Below are positions 48,590-58,155 of a stretch of 64,000 bases of DNA, piece after piece. The notes beneath the pieces are model-generated. The model saw only the letters and a list, made by a program, of their open reading frames with translations, made no database searches and had not been told where the DNA came from. How positions within the stretch are numbered: the stretch's first letter is position 1; every line of letters starts with the position of its first letter. This DNA is from Siphonodentalium dalli (Eukaryota > Mollusca > Scaphopoda > Gadilida > Siphonodentaliidae): assembly GCA_032622095.1 (NCBI GenBank), contig CP136062.1:53921849-53985848 (forward strand), in the 5' to 3' direction. The position numbers and the translations under genes are program-made.

Positions 48590-49350
48590 CCCCCTCCTCT
48601 CGTCATCACTGACCCATGATGGCACCAAAATGTGGCGTCTTTAACCCACGTTATTTGATTTATCGTATCATTGGAGAAGAACGTGTATGAATATGGTGCA
48701 CATTAGTGCTAAACATATTTGTATCAGCTTTTGTGCCCCATCCCTCCACATTCGAGACTCACACTTTTGACATTATAATCTAGATGATTATGTATAAGTT
48801 TTGTGGTAATAAAATTTAGTGCCTCATCTCTCAACAAAACGGCACCAGTTTGGCGTCTTTATAATTAAACGTTTAGATTCATCCTATTATGTAGAAGAAT
48901 ATGTATCAATTTGGTGAAATCGGCGCTAAAATAGCTGTTTTATTATTATTTGTAGTGCCCCTCTCTCCCTCCGTGCACCCACGAGTCGGCGCCATATCAT
49001 GGATATGATTAGTGTAATTTCGGTGGAAATCGGCGACAAAATACCTTTGGTGACACCTAGATACTCCCCAATGTCGTTATATAGAACACATGCAGACGGG
49101 GAATCGCAAATATAGGCAGCAAAACGTGGCGTCTTTAACCCACACAATTTGATTCCTAGTGTCAGCGCAGAGAACATGTATGCATGTGGTCGAAACTGAT
49201 TGGCCATAAACATATTTTTTATCAGTTTTGGTGACTCTCCCCTCCCTATCTCTGACTGCAGCGGTGCCAGATTTGATGTCTTTAATCCACACAATTAGAC
49301 TCATTATGAAGATGACTAAAATAAAATTGGTGAAAATCGGTAGATATGGC
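48590..49350. repeat. Degenerate tandem repeat, about 220-270-bp units
   Basis: The sequence GGCACCA...TGGCGTCTTTAACCCA, then a stretch ending TTGGTGAAAATCGGCG, then CCCTCCCTCC-like sequence recurs about four times. Copies begin near 48622, 48840, 48982/49115 and 49261. It is strongly decayed. The frames on this stretch are not conserved between units. Confidence 0.7.
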
Positions 49351-49384
49351 AAGAAACGTGAGCAGATGTTATGGAGGTATGTTT

Positions 49385-49812
49385 TTGTCCCACGTAGAAA
49401 GCCTTGGGATAGAGCGGGACAAGCGTTACAAAGCTGATATATATAAAGACATACTTATTTCTAATGGTTATCTGCGTCTCAGTAGATACTCATAGAAGTG
49501 ATTTTATTTCTCATAGTTATATGCGTCCCAGTAGTAACCCTTATGATAGAGTGGGACATGTGTTACAAAAGTTTATAGAAGTTATTTCATTTCTCATCGT
49601 TATCTGTGTCCCATTAGTCACCTTTGTGACAGAGCGGGATAAACGTTACAGCAACTTATATAGAAGTGATTTTATTTCAAGTGCTTATCTGCGCCCCCGA
49701 GGTAAACCTTGGGTCAGAGCGGGACAAACGTTACAGCAACGTATAGAAAGTGATTTTATTTCACATATTGATATGCGTCCAAGTAGTAACCCTCGCAGGA
49801 GCGGCGGAAGCT
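49385..49812. repeat. 84-bp tandem repeat, about five units
   Basis: GTGATTTTATTTC-type words start at 49498, 49581, 49666 and 49750 (spacings 83, 85, 84). They are followed by ATGCGTCCCAGTAGTAACCC and AGAGCGGGACAAACGTTACA. Two further units lie at 50815-50945. 84 is a multiple of three, so a plus frame runs through 49464-49862 with a 28-residue periodicity. The one-base length differences break the register, so a real protein is unlikely. Confidence 0.85.
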
Positions 49813-50814
49813 ACACAAAAGTGGGGGGGGGGGGGTACCATTTAAAAAAAAATACTACATGAATGAATTGAAAACTGTTCCAATGTGCGCCAGCGCAAAG
49901 ATTGTTTAGTATATGATCTTATTCGTGGCTACAATTATGGAGGTAGAAAAAAAGAAAGAGTTTAAATGATGCTACTCTGCTACTCACTTATTTTTGCAGC
50001 CATGTGTGAAAGATGACATATGACGTTGATACAACTTATAAAACCTGCATCCTTTGTCATAAATGTTATGATGAAATTAATATACACTATACTGTATAAT
50101 CCAACTCACTCCACATACGACAACCGTTGATGTCGAAGAAACAATAATCACAAGTGACTTTGAATATAAAATAACACTATAATATATATGTACACAGACA
50201 CTTGCATGTACACAGTAAACTTCGTGTAGAAAATCATTATTCTAACTCTTCTTATTTCTCGGTAATAACAAATTAGCTGAGTTGATAAAAATCACAGTCA
50301 AGTTATTCCAATGAATACTCAGCATCAACTGATATTGTATATAGCAAGTGATCTCATATCTGGAGTTTGACCACCTTGGCATGAAATTGTATACCTGTCA
50401 AGCGGCAGCCCCAGGTTTTCACTTTTATTGAAGACACTCAAATTTAAACCTTTGATTGGTATGATGAATGTGATTTTAATTAGACAAGTTGCTGCGTCCA
50501 AGACATGGCTATGATGGTGCCCCCCAGAAGACCTGAGCTCTACAAAGAACTCAAAGTCTGTAGTTAAATTCACCGAGGGCAATTACTCAGACACAGTGTC
50601 AATACTGACCAAGGGATTAACTATCTATCTTGCTAGCCATAGCCATAGTGACATAACTGATAAGATTTAACACATTTGTCTACTAATGGAATGTTTTCTT
50701 GGGAATCAAAAAATATTTCTCCAATGTATTTAGTATTTGAAGATTATGTACCCATAATTGGGGAAAAAAGAGGGGGTGGGTGGGGCCCGTACCCCTGTGC
50801 CCCCCGGCTCCGCC
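49813..50814. other. Non-coding spacer with poly-G
   Basis: A G10+ run lies near 49825, followed by AT-rich DNA and a G/C-rich patch at 50771-50818. No gene is recognised. Confidence 0.4.
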
Positions 50815-50945
50815 GCCCCTAAACCATTGGGACAGAGCGGGACAAGCGTCACATAATCTTTTAAAAGTGATTTGATTTCCCATCTGGTATCTTTGTCCCA
50901 GTAGTAACCAATGGAACACAGCGGGACAAACGTTACAACAATTCG
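50815..50945. repeat. Detached copies of the 84-bp repeat
   Basis: AAACCATTGGGACAGAGCGG and GACAAGCGTCACATAATC, then GTGATTTGATTTCCCATC, CAGTAGTAACC and CAGCGGGACAAACGTTACAA, match the units at 49.4-49.8 kb. They are separated from that array by about 1 kb of unrelated DNA. Confidence 0.8.
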
Positions 50946-52963
50946 CTGTAAATGCGCCTTAATTATCCAAGCAGCAACAACTCGGTGTCTACCGATAACA
51001 TCGAGGCAGTTCTCATGCTATATATCAGCGAGATTTTAAAATGCTTATGTTATGCTATGAGTCTGTACTAAAAATATAGAAACCATCTGTAACAGGCAGA
51101 TGGACCCTTGTCATATGTCATTATTCGATAATCCTGAAAGATCACGATATAGCTCTCTTATCGTCTTTTATGTTATTTCGCACGAACCCGCTGCGTTGCC
51201 AGTTAGCCCCTGTAACCCCTTTGTGCAGTACCTCCCTCGGCAATAACATGACATATCGACTGGAATGACAACTAACCATCAACAACTCAAACAATCCAAA
51301 TCACTCTCAAGGGAAAATGCGTTATTCCGCTGTCCATGATTGTGTTGAACATTTGGGTGGCAATAATGGAGACTACACCAACATAAACTAAGTGGCTGGC
51401 ATCTATTAATTAAGACAACTAAGTGCGTTTAAAAGCACCGAACAAATAAACGGCAATTTCGATTGGCAAACCATGTTATGTATTATTTGTTGTTATGCTA
51501 TAGTCTGAGACGTGAGTATGGCGGGGCTGAACATTTGTTAAAGTGCTCGAATTGGTCCGGAAAAGTGACATTGTTACTGGTTACATGATCGAGAAGGAAT
51601 GCTCTATACAGGTTCCGCCACAGTCTGGTTGACATATTCTGAGTGCTCGTATTTTCAATACATAAATTCAACCCGATTGTGATTATAACAAACGACAATG
51701 CAGCTGAAGCACCAACCCACTACATTCACAATCAATATGTTTATTCAGCATCACACATGTGACATAAGAATCATTAATGCGTTATACAAATTTCAGAATG
51801 GTGAAATATAGTGTGAACAATCAGGCATATGTATGGTTGAATTTGAAATATTAGCCGCAGATATCATGTACATTATTCAGTTTAGTTCAAAGGGGGATGA
51901 CAGAGAGGGGGTGGTGATCTCATATGTTCCTCGCCATGTCTTATGTATTCACAACGTTTATGTAAAACAATATTATCAGATGACTGAAGAAGGGCTGATA
52001 ACGTGTGTAAGTTGCAAACATTTTCGACGTATGATTGTGTGGATTTTAGGGACGGCTGTGTGGCATATTTAAAGTGATATAGAACATTTTCTGGAGAGAT
52101 CGACACTCTGTGTCATGGGCGTTAATATTAGACTAAGGGTGATGACATTATGTTATATACATGGTAATTGGAACATTTCCCCACCGTCAAGTCAATGTCA
52201 TGTTTTTTGTCTTGAAATTATGTGGACCATTCTACTAAGGATATAGACTACAAATCCTACCCTCTAGTGTTTACATGAGCCAATATTCTTCCTCAGCAAA
52301 TTAAATTTTTTTACTCCCAAACTAGTTACCCGCCCGGACAACAATGCATGTACCCACCCGGACAACGATGTATGTACCCGCGACAACGCAAGTCTAATCT
52401 GACGATCTACCAAAGTATGCACACCGTCCACAACAATATCGGTCAATCAATGATAGTGGTCGGCAGGTTTAATATAGCAAACCTATGCTGAGTCAGCGCC
52501 TTCATATTTTAAAGAAGTATTTGATACACATTGAAGAAATCGAACCATATCCGTTATGGCGGTTAGGGTTTTGCTACTACAGTTGCAGGTATGTGCGCAT
52601 AACAGGGCGACGTAGTGCCCCAAATGTAATCGTATATGATAACAGTCAATTTGCGAAACATCTCTGGTGTATTGAACAATTTCCATTTCTATTCTATTTC
52701 CAAGTCACAAATGCTATAGGCATACGTTTGACAAGGTCCATGACTGGTAAAAACAGTTGGATTATGTGAATAGCTATTGGACTCACAAAACTGTTATATT
52801 TAGACAGTATTTTTGACAGAAATGAATATTTGGTGACGTTTATTGCACCAGAGTATGTATATAGGTTTATTTTGGTTGGTTCTTCAATTGCCTATAAGCA
52901 TAGAAAAGTGACTTCTGCTATTTTGACGACTTTACATGTGTCAAGTCAATGATATATATGGTA
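50946..52963. other. Non-coding spacer
   Basis: A small CCCGGACAACNATGTATGTA duplication lies near 52333-52380. The frames of up to 94 residues show no domain. Nothing else is seen. Confidence 0.4.
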
Positions 52964-53127
52964 CAGTAATGCTCTAAGTAATCGACTTCTTAACCACAGC
53001 AGAATTATGGGTAACTTTTCAGGATTTAGTCGGAAATATGGCTTGTTGCCATTCATCGGAAAGCTCTCGGGAAAAGTTTCCCATAATTCTGGTGTGGTTA
53101 AGAAGTCGATTACTTAGAGAATTACTG
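52964..53127. mobile_element. Tc1/mariner-type MITE, shorter relative of 3274-3476
   Basis: Starts CAGTAATGCTCTAAGTAATC, ends GATTACTTAGAGAATTACTG, and has TA on both flanks (52962-52963, 53128-53129). Internal TTAACCACAGCAGAATTATG and GGAAATATGGCTTGTTGCCA are shared with the 3274 copy, but part of the right arm is deleted. It lies about 270 bases upstream of the locus 2 start codon. Confidence 0.85.
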
Positions 53128-53129
53128 TA

Positions 53130-53395
53130 CATCGGCGTCCAAAGTGACCTCCCTCTTTTTTAATGAATCCTGAAGTGTCATGCAATTATTGAGGATTTTG
53201 TGAGAAACGTAAACGGACAACCTATACTTTTTATGGCGTGTTTCAAATTATCTTTCATACTGCTTCCTTTCCTGAATTTCGATCAACAATTTCGATTCCT
53301 TTTCTATTATCGCCCATTTCCTCCGCAGCTTTCCACGTGCGGTTACGTACCATAAACCACATCACTGCGGGATATAGGGAAGCGGGAGTTAGGGT
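53130..53395 (+). promoter_or_regulatory. Presumed promoter/5' UTR region of locus 2
   Basis: The only stretch between the MITE and the first supported ATG (53396). No clear TATA box is visible apart from GATATAGGG near 53371. The transcription start cannot be placed, and an upstream non-coding exon is possible. Confidence 0.3.
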
Positions 53396-53692
53396 ATGAC
53401 TCGGAGCGATGTCATGTGGCTTGCCGGGGTGATGTGTGGTGCGCTCTGCATGTATGCGATCGCCGAACAATGCCAGCCAACTGATATGAATGTAGTGCCA
53501 GAGCCATCACTGACCATCATACATACCATGAAGAGTCTGAACACGATGCGGTGTCAGAGGGCATGTGCTTACACGCTTGGATGTCAAAAGGTTGCCTACA
53601 ACACTACCAAGAAGATCTGCCATTTCCTGGGAAACGGAAGCAGAAAAATTCCTACCGGCAGTATATTGGAATACGCAAATAAGACCATCCTG
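53396..53692 (+). CDS. Locus 2 exon 1: signal peptide and PAN/apple-like domain
   Basis: 99 codons from ATG to the donor GTATGT, phase 0. Residues 1-24 form a signal peptide with hydrophobic core MWLAGVMCGALCMYAIA, and cleavage is plausible before EQC. The rest shows the spaced cysteines of a PAN/apple-like module: CQPTD, then MRCQRACAYTLGCQKVAY and KICHFLGNG. PAN modules bind proteins or carbohydrates in secreted proteins. The reading frame continues past the donor for about 20 codons to a stop at 53750-53752, but that part is hydrophobic and unlike the family, so I treat it as intron read-through. The next exon starts in phase 0, which matches. No equivalent exon was found at locus 1. Confidence 0.75.
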
Positions 53693-54599
53693 GTATGTAC
53701 ATTTCTATGTTTTACGATTATGATCACCCTGGTATTTATGTTTGCAGTATAGTGAGATTAATATCGATATTACTTCAATCAATTGAATACAAACTAGACA
53801 ACTGACTAGACTATGCCTCATAACAGAGAACGGCTTTTCATTTAAAGTTTACACAAGACTTTGTCAACACAATCGGTCTGTATTGTCAAAGCACAAAATA
53901 TATTATTTAGCTGAATGACAATCACGTTTATCGATAGTATTTAATCTCAGAAACATACGCCGAGTAATCTGCATCTCTGGTTTGGTCTAGTGAGTTTGGT
54001 ATCTGTATTGACAACGCATGTTGGAGGTAGGCTTGTAGGTTCGTATACTCAGTTTCAATAAGTTTGGTGTGCCACAGTATCTCAAATCAGTGAGCAAAAC
54101 AGGTTTTGTCCCGATTGCTTCACCATATGGATCTTAGTTTGTCAGTTTTTCCCGATTTTTTCAGTCCGACTTAATAACTCAAACTAATATGAGCCGAGTT
54201 CAATATGTTTTGTTATACAATTATAAGTTATTTGACACAATATTTCAATTTAGTAAGCAACAGGTTTGTCCCAATTGTTTCGCATTACGTTGAGTTACGA
54301 CCATTCCTCCAACAGATATGAGCCGATTTCAATATTGTTTGGTATATAAGTTGCTTGCCAAACCGTCTGAAAATAGTGCTTAAATAGGTTTATTCCGATT
54401 GTTTTTGTCTGAATTATAGCCCTTCGTTTGTTACATATTCGCAATTTTGTCCACCCTGTTCTTCCGCTAATGTTTCCCTGAAACATTATTAACATGACTG
54501 ACCTTACTGGGAGTGAGACACGCTACCCCTCTAGCCAAATCCCTATTTGAATGAGATGAGCTGTCAATTGTCCATTGCTTCCCTCATCCTTTCTTCCAG

Positions 54600-54705
54600 G
54601 AACCCTCACACCCTTGCATCAGCTCTCCATGTGGTGCCAACTCGATATGTTCGCCGAGCTTCGTCAGTGATACCGGATACCGCTGCATTCCGTTCGATAG
54701 GACCG
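54600..54705 (+). CDS. Locus 2 exon 2: EGF-like module
   Basis: A 106-base exon between the acceptor TTTCTTCCAG and the donor GTGAGT. The frame gives EPSHPCISSPCGANSICSPS then FVSDTGYRCIPFDRT, an EGF-like module. It starts in phase 0, as exon 1 ends, and finishes in phase 1, as exon 3 starts. It is clearly homologous to 11561-11665. A longer overlapping frame (54547-55140) reads another register and is a by-product. Confidence 0.85.
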
Positions 54706-55151
54706 GTGAGTAAATACACCGTCGAATGTTGCAACGAACTTGTAACCGTGCAATGTCATATCGAATGTCGCTCACCAACCAATGTGACGCCCATTTACTG
54801 TGTTGCTACAACACTACCCTTATTCAATGGTTCTTGGTTCTTGGTTCTTATGATGTTGGTATGTCCTGCAAGCAACTATTATTTGGGATTGCGTGTGCGA
54901 CAGAGGTACAGTACATGTATAAAACCAATGCGCTGCCTCTTTGCCACTAATGTTTCATTTTATACATTCATATACAAACATCCTATGCCACAATATCCAT
55001 TTGCGTGTGAGATAGATATAAGGCCTGCAACATTTGTTTCATATGTACACAATTTCTCTTTCATGCTGACGCTCTCTCTTTATCTGCTGCACACTCACAC
55101 TATCCATCGGGTATCAATACTCCCCTTTGCCTGTGTCTGAATTGTAAATTT
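54706..55151. other. Locus 2 intron 2, first part
   Basis: Intronic DNA after the EGF exon. No further exon is recognised. Confidence 0.5.
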
Positions 55152-56012
55152 GTGGAATAGCATGCAATGTGGAGGGAAAGTGGAACCACCTAAACGAGGA
55201 AACAGTTTCATTATCTCGCTTCCGGTGGTTCTGCCTTTTGATTTCTTCGCCCGCGGAAAGCGGTACCATGCATCGCCACGAAATCTCGTTTGTATGGCAT
55301 ACTGTTAGGGCCAATCTACAACGGGCGGGGAATATGGAATGGTTGCGCACGCACCACGCGTGGGAACCACCGAAAGCAAAACAATCACAGATCACAGATC
55401 ATCAGGCTCGGGAACCACCGAAAACGACAAAATCAAATTAAACCTCGTTTCATGATTTCGCTTTCGGCGGTTCTGCATATGTTGTTTGATTTTCTCGCAT
55501 CAATGAAAGCACTGAAAGCGAAATAACCAAACCAAATTTCGTGGCGAGGGAACCGCGGGAAGCGAAATAATCAATAAAACGAAATCTCGTTTGATTATTT
55601 CGCTTTCCGCGGGGCGAAGAAATCAAACGACAGAACCGCCGAAAGCGAGATAATGAAATGAGATTTCGGTTCATTTCGGCGTTTCCGCGGTTCGCTCGCG
55701 TGGCATTATGTGTGCGCGTCTGGATAATTTGTCGCTTTCGGCGGTTTCCTTGTTTGGCGGGTTCCACATTCCTCGCCCCATTTTATGTTGGCCCTAACAG
55801 TATTCCATACATAAGCGACAGAACCGCCAAAAGTTAAATAATGAAACGAGATTCCGTTTGATTTGTTCGCTTTCGACGGTTTCTGCGGTGGTGATCTGTG
55901 TGCGTGGTGATCTGTGCATGCGCGCAATCAGATATTTTGTCACTTCCCTCGTTTGGCGGGTTCCATGCATATTCCCGGCCTATTTATGTTGGCCCTAACT
56001 ATATTCCATAGT
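55152..56012. mobile_element. GC-richer foldback element in locus 2 intron 2
   Basis: An inner inverted pair, TATGGCATACTGTTAGGGCC (about 55288) and GGCCCTAACAGTATTCCATA (about 55790), bounds roughly 520 bp. A second, outer end GTTGGCCCTAACTATATTCC lies near 55990, with a degraded partner at 55152. Inside, CCGAAAGCGAAATAATCAA-like words and their complements recur many times (CGAAATCTCGTTTGATTATT at about 55580 pairs with its left neighbour). The composition is more GC-rich than the surrounding intron. No transposase frame is seen, and the frames present are palindromic shadows. I read it as one foldback element inserted into or duplicated within another. Confidence 0.75.
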
Positions 56013-57115
56013 TTTGAAAATGCGCAGTCCAAACTGACATAATATTCTCATAACAGTCTTATATCTGATGATAGTCTCATTTCTTAATCGTTCCTGAAGA
56101 TACATGTGTTTTTCCTTATGTGTTTATATGATCCAAATGTTCATTGTGGTATCTGGATGGTTATGGACATCATTGAAAAAAAAATCAACAGATGTAAAAC
56201 CCCAAAATATTTTACCATGCATTATTTATCGCCTCACATTATTGTGTTGAGATTTGTTGCCCGCATGTTAATATTAGTTTCTATTTATTCCATCCTTTCG
56301 TTGTGTGTGTATATCTTATTAACATAATAAGTTTAGCCCTCTTATGTTCAATGTTTTTGGTTTAAACTCGTACTACTTTTCGCTCAGTTTAAATTCGCGT
56401 ACATATGGGTGCGCGAAAAATAGTACTGTGCTAATTTAAATAAGGTATCTCCTGTCACCCAAAATTGGAAATCTAGGGCTTATATTTCATCTCAATGTGC
56501 GACAATCCATACATACTTTTTCACGAGAATCCAGGGTAATTTGCGAGAATATTTACGAAAATCTAGATTTGGACTCTCGCCGAAATCAGCATTTAAATCA
56601 TACACCGATGGAAAAAATGTCGAACTCTACATAGTGTGGAGTAAGTTTAGAAATTCACAACAGTTGAAAACGAGAGGCGTAAGTTGGATATTTAACCAGT
56701 AAATTGATTTGGATCCGGGAATTCGGTCCGGATCAATGGGGTGCAATTGGAAAGTGTTATTTGGACACGCTGATGGAGACCTCCTAGCCATGTACCTGAC
56801 TGTCAGTTAAGTTGATAAAAAAAATTGTGAGCCAGCAATCCAATTATCATAGTAAAACAGTCTTTGCATGTGTGATTTGGTATTTCAACGGCATGACGTT
56901 TGGTGTAGTCTTCCCTAAATCATCTTAACCCAAAACAACATATTGCTAAATTTTGGACTATGACATATAAGCTATATGTTGTGTTCCCACCTTGAATTGT
57001 TTTCTTAGAGTGTGCATGTAGTTCCGAGCTCTAGTTGGTGGAAGTAAACTCACACGTTGCAATTGATTTCGAAATATATCCTTCACAACAGTCTTATTTT
57101 TCAATACATGTTCAG
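56013..57115. other. Locus 2 intron 2, last part
   Basis: AT-rich intron ending in a pyrimidine-rich acceptor (TCTTATTTTTCAATACATGTTCAG). No additional exon is seen. Confidence 0.5.
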
Positions 57116-57252
57116 CCAACAACAACTCTGATTGTCAAGATCACTTGAACTCCGGATACGATACGAGTGGTACATACGTGATCCAGCCATGTAGTTCGTG
57201 CGGGAATGTGACAGTGTATTGCGATATGGATACAGATGGCGGCGGATGGCTT
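57116..57252 (+). CDS. Locus 2 exon 3: start of fibrinogen-related domain
   Basis: A 137-base exon that begins in phase 1 and ends in phase 0 at the donor GTGAGT. It gives NNNSDCQDHLNSGYDTSGTY, VIQPCSSCGNVTVYCDMDTD and GGGWL. This is the standard N-terminal part of a FReD domain (first cysteine, G-x-Y, V-x-C-D-M-x-T-D-GGGW). It corresponds to the first 40 codons of the locus 1 FReD exon, where there is no intron at this point. Confidence 0.9.
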
Positions 57253-57496
57253 GTGAGTGTCAATGCATGACGAAAGTTACGAGTCCCCCATCCGTGAATA
57301 ACAAAACTTTTCCAGTAGGCTATTTAAAACTATATTACCCACAAAGCTGATACGTTTTACGGGAGAGGAGGTATACACACATAAGTGAGACAGCACTTGT
57401 CCTCCAATGTCACTGTCAAGTACTATATGGTTATCAAATTAGACAACTAAGTATGTTTATAACCATAGGAGATATGGCACAGTAGCATGTTATATT

Positions 57497-57893
57497 TAGG
57501 TCTCCGAAACATGCCGTGCGTTGCTCATTAACATTTCTGGGACTATACAACACACAAGGCGCCTATTGTTAGAAGCAAATTTAATTTTTGAGACAGTGCA
57601 AATTGTTTTGGGATTGGGTGGGATTCGAACCCCGGCCCGTGACGTCAATACCACACGTCCACCGAAGCGACGTCGGAGCTTCCTTTTTGGGGTCGCTTCG
57701 GTGACCGTGTGGTATTGACGTCGGACTTTAAGTCGCAAGGCGCATTCGCCGTCACGGACCGGGGTTCGAATCCCATCCAATCTCAAACAAATTTTCACTG
57801 TCTCAAAAATTGAATTTGCTTTTAAAAATAGGCGCCTTGTGTGTTGTATAGTCCCAGACATGTTAAAGAGCAACGCTCGGCATGTTTCGGAGA
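57497..57893. mobile_element. Inverted pair of tRNA-like SINE copies
   Basis: The stretch is a long inverted repeat. GTCTCCGAAACATGCCGTGC on the left pairs with GAGCAACGCTCGGCATGTTT on the right. The right copy contains GTGTGGTATTGACGTCGG then CCGGGGTTCGAATCCC, a good match to a tRNA B box (GGTTCGAATCC). The left copy carries the complementary GGATTCGAACCCCGG. Two SINE copies therefore lie head to head within the intron. The tail AAATTNAATTTGCTTCTAA is seen at the ends. A functional tRNA is unlikely because the stems do not close well. Confidence 0.7.
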
Positions 57894-57954
57894 CGTAAAT
57901 ATGACATGCCACTGTGCCATATATTCTATAGTTACATACACTAGAGACCTAAAA

Positions 57955-58155
57955 TGTGCATATAGTGTCCTAAGTGCGACGTCGGAATACAGCGGCCATT
58001 TGAGCTTCCTTTTTTGGGTAGCTTCGGTGGCCGTGTGGTATTGACGTCGGACTTTGAGTCGTAAGGCGCGCTCGCCGTCACGGACAGGGGTTCTAACCCC
58101 ACTCAGTCCCCAAAAAATTTGCACTGTCTCAAAAATTAAATTTGCTTCTAAATAT
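57955..58155 (+). mobile_element. Third tRNA-like SINE copy
   Basis: GTGTGGTATTGACGTCGGAC, GGCGCGCTCGCCGTCACGGA and GGGGTTCTAACCCC repeat the right-hand copy of 57497-57893 in the plus orientation. The body ends with CACTGTCTCAAAAATTAAAT. The B box has a T in place of GA (TTCTAACCC), so it is decayed. Confidence 0.7.

Noticed and set aside
49464-49862. 132-residue frame with 28-residue periodicity
   Set aside because: The 84-bp repeat makes it. Unit spacings of 83-85 shift the register and no family resemblance is seen.
54547-55140. 197-residue plus frame over the locus 2 EGF exon
   Set aside because: It uses another register. The EGF cysteines, splice sites and phases support the 106-base exon instead.
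55169-55927. Several frames of 73-105 residues on both strands
   Set aside because: They come from the palindromic foldback element, where each strand mirrors the other.
57690-57790. Possible functional tRNA gene (GGTTCGAATCCC)
   Set aside because: The B box is good but acceptor, D and anticodon stems do not close. Three repeat-flanked copies indicate a SINE.
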